Of a stretch of 64,000 nucleotides of DNA, positions 1-12,825 are shown piece after piece (within the stretch, counting starts at the first letter, position 1; each line of letters opens with the position of its first letter). The position numbers were made by a program, and so were the translations under genes. The notes beneath the pieces were generated by a model, which had not been told where the DNA came from, made no database searches, and saw nothing but the letters and a program-made list of their open reading frames with translations. Source of the DNA: Pardosa pseudoannulata (Eukaryota; Arthropoda; Arachnida; Araneae; Lycosidae). The stretch lies in assembly GCA_032207245.1 (NCBI GenBank), contig CM063510.1, forward strand, positions 47,911,625-47,975,624, in the 5' to 3' direction.

Positions 1-329
1 ATTTTTTCATTTGTGCTGTTTATTTGGGGTTACTGTCTTACTGGAATATAATATTATTATCATAACCCCTTTTCAGATTTTTATTTATTTATTTAAAGTA
101 TGTATGTATTACAATGTGGTGCAGGGGCTTAGAAATTTTTCATGGGAGTTTACCTCTTCAACTAATAACTCAAACTTAATATAGCAATAATTTTACATAT
201 AATACATATATATTGCAATCCACATGGAGATTACATCCTCCCCCTGCCATACACTATGCCACTGATATGATACATAATAGCATTCGTTGGAATAAATTCC
301 TATACCACTGATATGCTTCATAGTTTGTA

Positions 330-330
330 A

Positions 331-364
<34 letters not shown>

Positions 365-371
365 GGGGGGG
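330..371. repeat. T homopolymer followed by G run
   Basis: A run of about 30 T is followed directly by a run of G (362-371) and then an A run. It is simple sequence, just outside the left end of the decayed Tc1-like element at 434. Confidence 0.8.
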
Positions 372-433
372 GGACAAAAAAAAAACTATTTTGCTTTTTC
401 CAAATGGTTCAATGACCAACACTATTAAAGATA

Positions 434-1508
434 CACTAAAAGGAAAAAAAAAAAAAAAAAAAAAAAAAACCTGGTACACCTGCTAATATGACATGGGGTC
501 CCCCGCAAGCACACAGAAGTGCTGTAACATGACACGGCATGGACTAGACTAATGTCTGAAGCAATGCTGGAGGTAAATGGCACCATGAATCCCTCAAGGG
601 CTGTCCATAAATCCCTAACAGAACAAGGTGGTGGAGATCTCTTCTGAATAGAACATTGCATATGTATGTCCATCAGAATGCACAATGGACATGAATGGGT
701 ACAGGTGATCAGACAGAATGCTTAAGTACATGTCATCTGTGAGAGTTGTATCTAAATGTATCAGGGGCCCCATATAACTCCAACTGCATGTGCCCTATAC
801 TATCATAGAGCCTCCACCAGTCCCCAGGGTCCACAGATTCATGAGGTTGTCTACATACCAGTACATATCCATCCACTTGATACAATTTGAAACGAAACTC
901 ATCTGACCAAGCAACGTGTTTCTAATCATTAACAGTCCAATGTCAGTGTTGACAAGCCCAGGCAAGCTTTATGCCGTGCAGTCATCAAGGGTACACGAAT
1001 TGATCTTCGGCTCTGAAAGCCATATCAATGATAATTGTTGAATAGTTTGTAAGCTGAGACTTGTTGATGGCCCAGCACTGAAATCTGCAGCAATCTGTAA
1101 AAGGGGTTGCACTTTTGTCATGTTTAATGATTCTTCCCCAGTCATCATTGGTCCCAATCTTGCACAATCTTTTTTCAGCCATAGTAATGTAAGAGGTTTG
1201 ATGTTTTACTGGATTCCCAATATTTATGATACACCAGTGAAATAGTTGCATGGGAAAATCCGAATTCTACTACTACCTCAGAGATGCCACAACCCATGTC
1301 TCATATGTCAACTATAACCCCATGTTCAGACTCCCTTAAATCTTGATAACCTGCCATTGTAACAGTAGTAACTGATCTAACAATTGTGCCAGACACTTGT
1401 TGTCTTATATAGGCATTGACGACCGCAACACCATATTCTGATTGGTTTCTTATCTCTTTATCTGCTTATGCAAGACTATACCAATTTTGTTTTTTTTGCT
1501 CTTCAGTA
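434..1508 (-). mobile_element. decayed Tc1/mariner-like DNA transposon
   Basis: The left end (TA at 432-433, then CACTAAAAGG) and the right end (CTTCAGTA, then TA at 1509-1510) are degraded inverted repeats of a Tc1-type element of about 1.1 kb with TA target duplication. The interior is the broken transposase reading on the minus strand. An A run at about 446-470 has grown inside the left repeat. Boundaries are by eye, and one terminal base appears mutated. Confidence 0.7.
470..1357 (-). pseudogene. broken Tc1-like transposase
   Basis: On the minus strand the start of a Tc1-family transposase is recognisable at 1355-1357 (MAGYQDL). Further on are a helix-turn-helix part (QIAADFSAGPSTS at about 1080-1120) and, near the C-terminus, QKRSPPP and DLWTALE (about 600-650) and a final SMP-like segment near 520. 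These are the expected order and spacing for the family. The frame is split by several shifts and stops and the middle DDE region cannot be read through, so no working enzyme is made. The identification rests on remembered family motifs. A translated search should recover one transposase spread over at least three frames. Confidence 0.72.
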
Positions 1509-1510
1509 TA

Positions 1511-2281
1511 TTAAAAATTTTGTCAATAAAAATATCCTTCCCATAAATGCTTTATACTTATGATTGTTGAGATATACAAATTCTAAATGTTTCCTTTGAT
1601 TTTGTAAAATAAAATAATTTTTTCTTTTTCAGGCTAGTCAATTATTATTATAACCATCCTTCCTAATGGCATTTTGTGCAGCTTGAGCATTAATAGGCTT
1701 ATTAATATTTACAGAAGTTTCTACAGAAAGTTAATGACACTTACTTTGGGATCCAACTTGATTTCAATCAGTATTGCTCTTATTGCTACTTTACTCAATT
1801 CCTTTTCTTCCTCTTTTACTTTAATTTTCAATAACTCCTTCACTTTAAACTTTTCAATAGTTTTCTGGATATATGTAGTTTTCCATTACAGTTTTAGATA
1901 TTTTGCAATACAAATGACCTTTTTTTAAATAATTTTGAAATAAAATTCTAACGTCTATATTTGTGTTTCATGGATAGTATAAATGTATACCATATTACAA
2001 ACTACAGCTGAAAATTTTTCATAACCAAATAGTAATTATGAGGACAATATTTTATAAGTTTCTAAAAATTAATGCTACTTAAGTAGATTTTTCCGAAACT
2101 GAATTCTCAATTTTTATAGCAAAATTGGTCTAATTATTTTCTTTTATTACATAAACGATGCAATTTGAAGGAAATATTTACCTTGTGATATGCATAGTCA
2201 ATAACATGTGAGCCTATGATGCCAAATCATAAGATTTTGGCATAATTGATTCTCCTACTTAAAATTCATTAAGTTTGAAAT

Positions 2282-2313
<32 letters not shown>

Positions 2314-3040
2314 GCAGTGTATCCTTAATTTTTATAGTCAAAATGTCCACAGACGATTTTTATTAGATATTTTAGTTTAACTGAAAGCATATTTTTTCCA
2401 CCTAACCCCCTGATTTTTTTTTTTTAATGATAAACTATGTGTAAAATTACAATACGTGAAAAAGTACAAAATTATGCAAACTTTGGTAAGATGTACTCCA
2501 AAACTAATGATATAAATTTAGATCTATAAAATTAGACAGTAATAACATATTTTTGAAATTTTCCATTTAACCCTTAAATGCATAACATTTAGAAACAAAA
2601 TACTTACAATAGCCTATACTTAAATAAGAGCCGATGACTTTAATGTGAATGCGTGACTAGCGGAAAATATTTTGTGAAAAAGAGAAACGTAAACATTAAG
2701 GTATCGAAGATTTATACTGCCACAATTTTTAAGATAAAAACCAGAACTAGTGGAGCATTCAGTCCGTTCCTTTTCCATCACTGATCACTTGCCCATCGCT
2801 ACTTCTAATTCAATTGCAAGAGCTAGGGAAAACAGCCAGCGCCCTATACAAGTCATTGAGTTAACTTCAATACAATTTTATTGTTTGTTTTGTTCATTTC
2901 ATAAGAAGGTTTTTCATTGTCAACAGTTTTCAAGAAAGAAGTAATGAATTCTTGACATTTTATTGTTCCTCTATGTATTCTTTTATTGATAATATTATAA
3001 AAACACAAATGAAGGAATTTTAAGAACTTTTTAATGTATA
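1511..3040. other. AT-rich stretch without recognised gene
   Basis: I see no coding exon or clear repeat family here. There is an A run at about 2287-2313. A TTAACCC at about 2567 resembles a piggyBac end, but no partner end was found. Confidence 0.5.
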
Positions 3041-3105
3041 TTGGTTTGGTTTGGTTTGATTTGGAGAGCTACAGTCTACTGTTTTACTCACGAGGGCTAT
3101 TACTG
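3041..3105 (-). repeat. SINE-A 3' tail fragment
   Basis: The segment reads as the reverse complement of the SINE-A tail (TTGGTTTGG, then AGCTACAGTCTACTG, then CGAGGGCTA). Only the 3' end is present, so this is a 5'-truncated copy. Confidence 0.7.
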
Positions 3106-4271
3106 TGTATTGGAGTAGATATATTATCAGATTTATTCCGTTTACTAATAATGTTTCACAAACGAAAGATTCTGAAACTGTTGAACTTATGATATTTATC
3201 TAAGAAATTATCACTTTTCTCTTTATCTTATTAAGGTAAGACAACTGATATTTTTAATAAATACTTAAAAGTTTTACTGGGCAACTATTTTAATATTGTA
3301 TATTATTATTATTATTACATTATGTATCGTATATATATTTGAGTTATGTAATATTCATTTTAGAATAAGTAGTACACACATAACTTGTAAATCGAATTTG
3401 TAAAATTAATTACATAGCATTCATAATTCTTCCCCTTTTTAAAATATGCCCCATGTTAACTGATTCATTAATTAGGGATTATATGCTAGTATTTTAAATA
3501 CCAAGGGAATAATGCAGATAATTATTCAGTTATATTTTAAATCTTGGAGAAATTAGTTATCATTGAAACTATTTACGTAAGGAATATTGATTTAAGTTTA
3601 GATCAAAAGTAAAGTTTTTGAAGATGTATTGTTATATAATTATCTCAAAATGTTATATCAGTATTTTGATTTTTATTGTGAATTCAAGTTCTTTTAATAA
3701 GTTTCCTTAATATATTATTATATTTTCTCTCTTCAGGTGTGTGTTTGAATTAAAAGGTAATTGATACTGCTCAGTTGTTGGAAGTACTTAACTCTTCTTC
3801 CAAACCATGAAGTTTGTCTAAGCTGTAAACTATTGCTACATTTACAAGAAAATAACTATTATATTATTTGAGACAATTTTCTGTAATTTTTTATATCTTG
3901 AGACCTTTATTGTACAAACATAATGAGGAATTTGCACATGTGGGGGATTCGAACAACTTAGTATTTTTCTGATAATTTCAGACTCGTAGATTCCAAAAAT
4001 GTTCTGAAAAATGTAAAAAGCTGGGTCCATCATTTAAAAAATTAATTTTAAAGTTAAGCGAAAATCACGTGACATCAAAACGCTCCGTGATTGGTTGTGA
4101 TCTCATCGTTCATGCAGACCAATATTTTTGTATTGCTTTTAAGCGCGCACTATTTTCCGATTTTGCTTTTGCAAATTCCTGAAATTTTCTAGCTATCAAA
4201 ATTTATTTTTATTTAAACCTGAAGGTTTATTTTATCGATCTAGATAGCTTAGTTATCTCAATTTGTCATAA

Positions 4272-4405
4272 ATGTCTCTTCTACCTGGATTTACCAAAGG
4301 ACAATCAGACAACCTCCCGAAAATTGACAGCATGTCAATGTTTTCTTTCTTGGCAAAAAACCCGGATTTTATGGGAGCAGAAATACGAGGAATTAAAACC
4401 CAAAG
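4272..4405 (+). CDS. gene-like first exon inside repeat copy A
   Basis: An ATG at 4272 opens 44 codons plus two bases (it begins MSLLPGFTKGQ and includes MFSFLAKNPDF and EIRGIKTQ). It ends at CAAAG followed by GTGTGTAAA, a good splice donor. The same exon lies in the other repeat copy at 31682, where a one-base deletion breaks the frame and the donor GT is gone. The peptide pattern (FL.....F...E.RG.K) is reminiscent of the N-terminal segment of large dispersed invertebrate proteins with a SWIM zinc finger and a YqaJ-like nuclease; this is a weak recollection, not a demonstrated match. No following exon was found in the element, which changes to AT-rich sequence after the donor. It may be a captured exon or a relic of the element's own transposase gene. 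Confidence 0.4.
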
Positions 4406-4613
4406 GTGTGTAAAATCATTTATATTTTTTTTCCAATTTTACTTAACATGTATTAATACTTTATTCATGCTAAACACAGCTCTTTTCTTTGTAAACACAA
4501 ACAAGTCAAATAAATATACATATATCATATACACACATTTGTAGTAGCATCGTTTTTTATAAATAGAGACGGATGTAATATTAAAATAAAAATTAGAGGA
4601 GGTATTTATTGTG

Positions 4614-4675
4614 AGACCGGTCTCATTAGCCTTCGTGTTGCAAAAAGTAGACCGTAGTACTCCAAAACCAAACCA
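4614..4675 (+). repeat. SINE-A 3' fragment inside repeat A
   Basis: GGTCTCATTAGCC, TTGCAAAAAGTAGACCG and CCAAACCAA match the SINE-A tail. The same fragment occurs at the equivalent place in the second copy (32024-32090), so the SINE was present before the two copies separated. Confidence 0.75.
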
Positions 4676-5759
4676 ATTCTTAGATATTTTAAATATGATG
4701 AAAAGAAATTTAAAATCTTTAAAAGGCTTTACTTAATTATTTATACATTTTTAAATAGCAATACAATTTTACTGCCTTTAATATTAATGTCAAATTAAAA
4801 TATGTATAAAATTTCTCAAATTAAATTTAATTTTTAAAGTAATATTATTATTAAGTATTTTTAAAATGTTATACTTTTTTTCAAATTAGTCACCAATTTA
4901 ATCGAAAAATATCACTGTGATTTGATACACAAGAAAGTATGCATCTCTGAAGAAAATATTTATAATACCTTGAAAATACATAACCTTCCCCTCCCCCGAG
5001 TTATTTATTAGATAATTATATGCTTTAGATATTTATATGTTTTTCGATATTTATATGCTTTATAAAATATTTATTGTACTTGAACTCTGTGATAATACAC
5101 GAAAATTATCAGTTTTAAAACTTAAATAGCAGTAGTTAATCAACAATCCTTTTAAAGGTATAGATGTATTGTTATATACTTTAATTGTTCTAAATTAGTA
5201 ATATTTAAATAAAAGTAAGCATTTACTTATCGAGAAATGGTCTTCACAAACCCATAAAGATGATTTATATGATAATTTGGGGTTTAATTTCTCATCCCTT
5301 TTCATCGCAGTTGTCCAGATTTAACGTGTATGTGGGTCTTTCGGGACGCTGAAAAATATCTTCTCATTGCAATTAGTTGTTGTATTTTTACAGAGTGGCA
5401 CAATACAATATTTAGAGTATGATTTTTTAATGCCAGACATAACAAAAAATTTTTTATTATATGCGATACTTTACACAAAAACAAATTTAAAAGTCGCCTT
5501 TTAACATGTAAACAGCATAGGCGCTCGGTGTCGACATGAACGATGACGTCACAAACTCGGCGGAGAAAAAGTATCGTTTTTGAGAGACGTTAAAGAGTCC
5601 GCTATAAAACCCATTAGAAATCACTCATTAGGCCCCCAAATGAAAGAAAAATAGCTACTGTCCTGCTTACTTTTTTGTCTGCTATCCTTTAAAATCAAAA
5701 TTAGAAAACGTGAAAATTCCTCATTATATATATTTTAAAGAGACAAAAGGTCTTATAAC

Positions 5760-6080
5760 ATTAAGACAGAACTCCTACATGCAAACATCTTTATTCTAAT
5801 GTAGCCTCCACAATATGGCCATTTGTTCATCACTTCCTGATGGTGTACTGGTTGCATCCACACAGTGGGCCACTAAATGAGCCGAGCTCTTGGATTCATC
5901 CATAGGGTCTACTGCGCACTTTAGTTCCACATCTGGCTGCCTTTGATCTGTGGAGAAAAACCGTTTCCGAAGCCATTTTCCGCCAAGGCCATTTTATCGT
6001 CTGTCATCGTCAACCATACCTCCTCCAGACGGTGGTAATGGCTTGTAGTGGACCATAGTGTGGATAGGCCTTAAAACATC
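5760..6080. other. less AT-rich block, unassigned
   Basis: The base composition is more balanced than in the surroundings. On the minus strand a short open run (DESKSSAHLVAHCVDATS) ends in a stop near 5797. I could not assign it to a family; it may be a transposon remnant. Confidence 0.3.
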
Positions 6081-6107
6081 TTTACAACCGTAGACGAAAT
6101 ATATAAA

Positions 6108-6250
6108 GGGCCGATTCCACCAAAGTCGTTTAACGGCTAGCTACGATTAGCCCCGATTAACCCTGGCACCAACCAATGGGGGAACACAATTCTCTGTTTA
6201 AACAGAGATTAATCGCGCTTGGCGTTAAACGACTTCAGTGGGATCGGCCC
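6108..6250. mobile_element. 143-bp MITE with long inverted repeats
   Basis: Left end GGGCCGATTCCACCAAAGTC and right end GACTTCAGTGGGATCGGCCC are inverted copies, and pairing continues inward through CGTTTAACG. The whole element could fold back on itself. No target duplication is certain. It contains no coding sequence. Confidence 0.8.
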
Positions 6251-6340
6251 ATAGTCTGTAATTACAACCGTTGAAAGCACCAAGCAGACGATTTACCTGA
6301 AACACATATTGTCATATAATATACAATATTATATACTGCA

Positions 6341-7166
6341 CTAGCATATAATCAGTTATATCACGGAGTCAGTAAAATTTTTAATTTTCCAGTAAAGTAC
6401 CCTATGAGGCAGGTAAAAAAAGGGTTGTTTTTGGCTGAGAATTATCTTGCAACAAAAAATAATCGATGATTATATTTTAAATTATCACATATGTACCTAA
6501 TTTATTATTTAAGCCAGATATAAAAGAAAACTATTTACCTAATATCTAAGTTCAGTGATAAAACGTATGGAAATAAAGCACACAATATTTAAATAATTTA
6601 AAATAAGAAATGATTAAATGAGATGGTGAAAGGAATGACATCATAATGCTAAAAAAAAATGTTATTCTTACCTATAAGGCAATTTGTCGCAACGTCACGA
6701 ACTATTATAATGCCCTTCCCATTCATTTTCATGTTTACAACAACCAATAGACAAACGATAAACTGCCCTTCCGTTTGAAACTAAAGCCAGAATTGTCATA
6801 ATTTGAGAATTTTCCCTACTGCGTGAAATCGCCTTATTTATTATGTAATAAATTGATAAATTGAATCGCCTGCTCTGAACCGGGGAAAATAGGACTTGAA
6901 AATAATGGCATTAAACGCTCGAAAAGGGGGGAAGAGGTTGATTTCGAACCTTTTCGAACCTTTTGCTGTGATATGAAGCATATTTATACCAATTTATTTT
7001 AAAATCGGACCGATAGTTTAGGAGAAGATAAACTTTACTCGCTTTGAATTTTGCTAACCCTAACTCATCAAGAATCAATATGAATGCTTCTATTCATTCC
7101 AGGTCCAAACGCTTTATAAATTCGAGGACAGACGGACAGATAATTTAAGCTATTATTAACAGGGGA
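6341..7166 (-). mobile_element. Helitron family copy 1
   Basis: Read on the minus strand this begins TCCCC (7166 inward) and ends with CTAG (6344-6341), inserted between A and T as Helitrons are. It shares several hundred bases with 19523-20411 and, inverted, with 10907-11997. The subterminal hairpin near the CTAG end is decayed here. A long internal segment present in the other two copies is missing, and a 160-bp MITE has inserted (6675-6834). There is no Rep/helicase coding, so the element is non-autonomous. Confidence 0.7.
6675..6834. mobile_element. 160-bp MITE nested in Helitron copy 1
   Basis: The left end TAAGGCAATTTGTCGC and the inverted right end (GCGTGAAATCGCCT, then TA) form imperfect inverted repeats. 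TA is present on both sides. The uninterrupted site CCTATTTATT is preserved in Helitron copy 3 at about 20100, which proves the insertion. A diverged relative lies at 19156-19319. Confidence 0.75.
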
Positions 7167-8400
7167 TGACAGTTTCCACTTTTAAAGAGAGACGTATAAG
7201 ACATTAAATATTTAAGCCGAGATGTTTTTCCCAAACTTCAAACTGACCTTCAAGAAATTCATGAAAATCTAATTCGTTTTTGGATAACTACGTAAAAATG
7301 TGGGAAATGCGTCGAAAGTTTAACACGATTAAGAAACTTTTTGTAATAACCTGTGTTCATTTTTATGAGGATATCACGTGTACTCGTGGACAAATTAAGG
7401 TTTTTATACAAACAATCCCAAATTTTACCAAATGTTTTGCTTAAAATTTGTGGAGTTTTCATTATAAAAGAATACTATTTTCAGGAAGAATGACAAACGA
7501 CATTAGACTGCACAGAATAAAATAAATACAAAGTTTAAACAGCACGTACCGTTATTGATCAACTGTCGTTTTAAACATTAAAGCATGCAATTTATGAAAT
7601 AGAAAAAAACTTCGTGAAAAAATATTTATTTGGTATTACATGTAAAATAAGTACTGTAAAATGGGATTTTATAATAGATAAAGGGATTTGTCACGAATTT
7701 AGTCTATGTACCTGGCGAAAAAGTAAATTTATGTGTGCTGTTCAAAAATAAATAAATAAATAAATTAAGTGTCGATCCAAATGGAAAATTTATAAATAAT
7801 AGAAATTACTTTTATAGTTGTTTACAAGATTGCCTTTTACCTTCTCTGAAAAGGAAACTCATTGTAAGGAAACAAAAAATGTACAAGATATTTTTAGCAG
7901 TATTTAAAAAGAAATTATGGGTTATGGGTTAATGGGGATTAATGGGTTAAGGCAATGCCTTACGTTCCTGGGGAGTCGAGTAAGGTAGATTGGTAAGAAG
8001 AAGTATGCTGTCTGTTGGGTATGTAGAACAAGTGATTCAAAATCAGAAAGAGACTGAAAACACAGGAAAAACACTTTTAAAAGAGTAGTGAGTTGGGCAT
8101 ACGCAAATCCTTTTTATTTTTTAGGGCATTTAAGATTTATTTTTAAAATTCCATCTCTAGAATTTCATTCTAAAATTTCGTAAAATCATTCTTCTCTTGG
8201 ATGGTGCCCCTGTTACATATGTTCCTCTTGCTCTCACCCATTACCACACTGATCGGAATGTGGCTGGCATTTACTTGATGCTTAGCTATGATTGAACAGG
8301 CCTGCATTGCAATTAAATTCCAGATCATTTGACCATGTGTATTAATTACAGCTTCTCCAACACAATAATTCTGTATTGTTTGAGAACATGTTTGTGCTCG
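7167..8400. other. AT-rich stretch without recognised gene
   Basis: No coding exon or known repeat was recognised. Short TAAA tandem sequence lies near 7750. Confidence 0.4.
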
Positions 8401-8419
8401 AAGTATGTTTCTAGCACGT

Positions 8420-9090
8420 TAGTTTCAGGTCAGGGTATGTAACCAGGACCACTCCTGCCGAGTTAGCAGTGAGTACCTCGCATGAAGGCCGTAAAATTTA
8501 CGAGAGTGAAACTCGATCGGTATTGTGATGACTTCCATGTTCTCGAGTGAAGAGATAGCGTGAAGAAGGGTCACAGTCACGATAAAATTGGAAATCACTT
8601 TTATTTCTTGAGTAAATACGGCTATATACAAGGGGATTCTAATCTCTCAAAACAAGTTGAAATGCAAAGGATTGTCGCCTGCATAACATCACCACGACGA
8701 TCACAGTCGAAAGAAAAGAGATTAAATAATCTCACACAAGTGGGGATGCTTTTCCAGGGTGCAATGCAAACCCTATTTATCCCCTGTTCGGTATCAGAGA
8801 CTCTGCTGCTCCCTATATGAGCGGACTTTACGAATCTCCAGAACTTAATCACTAGGAAAGCTGGCTCCGGTCAAAAGACGCGAAGCCTCCACGAGGTCAA
8901 AGCACCTACGTAAGAAAAAAGTCGAAAAGCCCCCAGGTCGCAAAAATAATAGGCTTTTTATACCTGGAGGTCAGTTACGGTTCCAGTTACCTGGGAACTC
9001 CAGCTAATAGTTTTTTTTAGCTGAATTCTCAGGAGGCTTCAAATCAGCTGATTCCGGTAGTTAGTTCTGGACAAAGGGGGGGGGGTTCAC
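8420..9090. other. GC-enriched block, possible old retroelement
   Basis: The block is clearly richer in G+C than its surroundings and starts after TATGTAACCAGGACC. A similar motif recurs in inverted form near 8985 (CAGTTACCTGGGAAC). Short open frames on both strands do not resemble any family I know. It could be a decayed LTR, but no terminal repeats or target duplication were found. Confidence 0.25.
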
Positions 9091-9454
9091 AGTATCATGT
9101 TAAGGAAGTTACTTGTGCAGAGACAAATACATTATCCTATTATTTAGTTAATAAACACAATTAACTCCGTTTAAATTGTCTATTAACAGGCCATGGTTTG
9201 TTTCCAGCGTGTTTATCAAGATATATACATAACAGATAGCTAGAACATAATTGATAGTTATCATCTGGAAATCGAGGTGGCACTTCTCATTACATGTTCC
9301 ACTGTCCCTTGACAAAATCCTTTCAATCCTAACCTCCACCATCAGGAGTTGAACTGACCTTGAAGAAGAAACTGAATTCAAACCGATATTTTAATGTATG
9401 GCGTCGTGAACTACTGTGGAAGAGGAGAGGGCATTCGATATTTTTTCTTGTAAA

Positions 9455-9492
9455 GGAGGTGGTGTTCCTGAACAGGCTGGGAACTACTGCCC
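9455..9492 (-). mobile_element. isolated hAT-like terminal repeat
   Basis: On the minus strand this reads GGCAGTAGTTCCCAGCCTG, a typical hAT end of the CAG.GGTTCCCAA type. No opposite end was identified. Confidence 0.35.
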
Positions 9493-9765
9493 TAAAGCAT
9501 GTCAAATCAAACTAAACAGACGGACAATATTACATATTATCTTCAATATCTCTACAGGCCAAGACTGTCTCTAAAATTTTCTTCCATCGGGAACCATCAT
9601 TATTGTTATTATTACTCATTATTATTTACATATCATTATCAGCTTCATAATAAAACAGAACATTAATTTTCTTGTTTATTTTCTCATTGTAACGAAAATA
9701 CATCCTGCTTAGTTAGTTACAAATACCTCTTGTTACAAATCTAGAAAACCTAAATAGCTCTTGCA

Positions 9766-9788
9766 AAAAAAAAAAAAAAAAAAAAAAA
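9766..9788. repeat. A homopolymer
   Basis: An uninterrupted run of about 23 A follows CTCTTGC. Confidence 0.85.
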
Positions 9789-10906
9789 GATTAGCATAGA
9801 ACCAAAAAATATTTATTAAAAGCTATAAATTAAACTGATAAACAAAAAGGAAACATATTCAAAATAAATAATCAATGAATAAAAAAATCCAAAGGCTTTT
9901 TTACATTTAATCCTGAAATTTTTTTAAATAAATATTTTAAATTTATAAAATTAATTTTTCCAGCTGTCAAAACAATTATACGTGCCTGTTTCGTCGGCAG
10001 CCCATATACATGTAAAAAAAAATCTCTACGCACCCCAGTTTTTCTTGAAAAAAACAAAGGCATTTTCTTATTTTAAAATTTTACTTGCACTGGTCGGCAT
10101 TTCAGTTAATCCGATAAAAAATAATATGGAATAATTATGATCTAGTCTTCTAAGCTATAAAGATTCACATTTTGTAAAATGTTTTCAAACTTTTTCCTTG
10201 TTAATTTGAATTTCCAGTTAATTTTCCAGTTCATATTTAAATTCGAATCGAAATGTTGCCTTTAAAATTTGCCGCACCAGACGTGAAATTCCAGACACTC
10301 AAGCGTAGAACACACTTGGTGAGGAAAGATGCAACAAGTTATTTAGCAAAAAAAGTTTTATTAACGCCTACGTGCTTAAGAGTGTTAAATGGATTTTAAA
10401 ATAGATTTCCAAAAGAGTAGTTACAATAAAATAACAGCGAATCACTCACGTTGTATTATAGATGATGAAAACATCGTTTTACGGTTGTGTATTTTACTCC
10501 TAGAAAAGACTAAAACAAGTGACGTAAGAGTATATGTTACATTTCCTTTTAATACGACACATTTGAAACTTTCTTATGAATTTATTAAAGTTTAACAAAA
10601 TCTAAATTTGATGGTTTTACCACTTTCCATAGTTATGATTTGGAATTAGAAGCAATCTTATTTAAGGGAGTACACTACCTTTAAACCTTCGTTTTTTTTT
10701 TTTTTTTAAATTTACATCTTTAAAATCTCTAGACATTTCTGAATCGTTTTGTACATACTCCACTGAAATATTCGAATTAGAACCTGTAAAGCTTTACAGT
10801 CTTTCTATGCTTGCTTGTTAGAAAGCATGATGTAAACCTTCTTTCAGCAAGCTGAAACTGATAAATCATATCTAAACATCTCGTTGAGCCAGGAATGGTT
10901 AGGGAA

Positions 10907-11997
10907 TCCCCTTTATAATAATAGCCTAAGTTACCTGTCCGTCTATCCTCAAATTTATGAAGCGGTTGGACTTGGAATTGATGAGTTAGGATTAGCATGA
11001 TTCAAAGTGAACAAAGTTTATTTTCTCTTAAACTATCGATCCGATTCTAAAATAAATTGGTATAAATATGCTTCATATCACGGCATAAAATACTGTCGTC
11101 TTTAAAACGTTCGAAATCCATTCCTTTCCCCTTTTTCGAGCATTTAATGCCATTATTTCAAGGCCCATTTTCCTCGGTTAAGAGCAGGCGATTAAATTTA
11201 TCAATTTATCCCACAATAGATAAAAATAACATTTTTTTCTAGCATTATGACGTCATTCCTTTAACCATCTGATTAAATTATTTCTTATTTTAAGTTATTT
11301 AAATATCGTCTGCATTATTTTCACACGTTTTATTACTGAACTTAGATATTAAGTCGATAATTTTCTTTTATATTTGGCTTAAATAATACGTTAGGTACAT
11401 ATGTGATAACTTTAAATTTAATAGTCGATTTTTTTTGTTGCAATGAAAAATTTGTCACAGGTATTAACAAATTCTATCTACCTCCAGGGGGTAATTGAAA
11501 TGATAGTTTCATTTCTTTACTTCCATTAATAACTGTGGCAAAAAAAATTATTAACAACAAATTCGTTTTATAAAAGTCTAGGACTCTATTTCCCGAACTA
11601 ATAAATGTCTAGCGTTTAGGTTATATATCTTTGAAAATTAAGAAGTTTGTTCGTTTGTGTGTTTGTTTTTTAGACATAACCACACGGTTTGTAACCGATT
11701 CGCTAAATTTTGGACATCATTCATATATACCGCCATATAATAACTGTCAGTATTAAAATCTTTGCTGTCTATCTTATAACGGTAATTTCGAGGTAGCTAA
11801 GAAAACTTCGAATTATCTTTATAAATGAATTCAATCTGATTCTAAAAGGCATCCACAGTTATCGGAAGATAAACAAATTATTGAGCGTATACCAGATAAT
11901 TCTCAGAAAAAAAAAATTACCTGCCTCATAAGATATTTTACAATTCTGAAAAATTAAAAATTTTACAGATCCCATCATATGACGGGCTATATGCGAG
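10907..11997 (+). mobile_element. Helitron family copy 2, longest
   Basis: The element begins TCCCCTTTATAATAATAGCC after an A and ends with the hairpin CCCATCATATGACGGG (11971-11986), a short spacer, and CGAG in place of CTAG, followed by T. These are Helitron 5' and 3' hallmarks with one mutation in the last tetranucleotide. At 1,091 bp it holds the segment lost from copy 1. No Rep/helicase motif is readable. Confidence 0.75.
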
Positions 11998-12464
11998 TAT
12001 GTATATACTGTGCACTGATAAAGAAACCTTAAACACCTTAAATTAAGATGAAGTCCTCAAGTTATTGGCGACACTAAATCTTAGAAAGTAATGTTATAAA
12101 TTAATTTTCTTTTTATATAATACAAAAGTATAAAGTTGTTAGTTTTCCATTTTGTGAGTTATTGAGCTCATTCTGACATCGCACGGGAGCTCGTTGTCTG
12201 ACCTTCCTGGGCCAGGCCCTCTAGGTCAGAATTTCTGTCAAGCATGTATGGTAATGAGATAACAGATAATTAAACATGAAATTGAGGACAGTAATTACTA
12301 TATGGAATTAGTTAAGATGGTAGAGAATTAAATTAGTTAAAAAATTATGATAGCAATAAACGAAGGTACACGAGTTCACTGAAGAGGTACACAGAATAAC
12401 AGATAGTATAAAAATGAGTTACGATTAAGTTCAATGGACATTGTTAGGTTATTACACATTACTA

Positions 12465-12704
<240 letters not shown>

Positions 12705-12759
12705 GAGAAATGCTCATTCTGAATAAATATTATAAACTTTTTTACATATTTTCACATAT

Positions 12760-12825
12760 ATTTAGTGGTAGGGTGTGAAAGATCGATTTTTACTACGGGC
12801 ACCAAAAGACCTAGTTAGGCCATGA
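12760..12825. mobile_element. hAT right-end fragment
   Basis: The run TACTACGGGCACCAAAAGAC then CTAGTTAGGCCATG parallels the right end of the hAT elements ending at 40768 and 49191 (CTAGTTACGGCCCTG). The left end is missing. Confidence 0.5.

Larger units (their letters stand above)
3923..5724 (+). mobile_element. 1.8-kb repeat with inverted ends, copy A
   Basis: The segment is near-identical along its length to 31332-33108. It begins ATGAGGAATTTGCAC and ends GTGAAAATTCCTCAT, so the two ends are inverted repeats of about 15 bp. TA stands on both sides (3921-3922, 5725-5726). A second inverted pair lies inside: TCATCGTTCAT near 4103 and ATGAACGATGA near 5536. It carries a gene-like first exon (4272-4405) and an old SINE-A tail (4614-4675). 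The structure suggests a non-autonomous or internally deleted DNA transposon, but the superfamily is not clear. Confidence 0.6.

Noticed and set aside
2567..2600. piggyBac-like end at TTAACCC
   Set aside because: No partner end with inverted sequence next to a TTAA was found.
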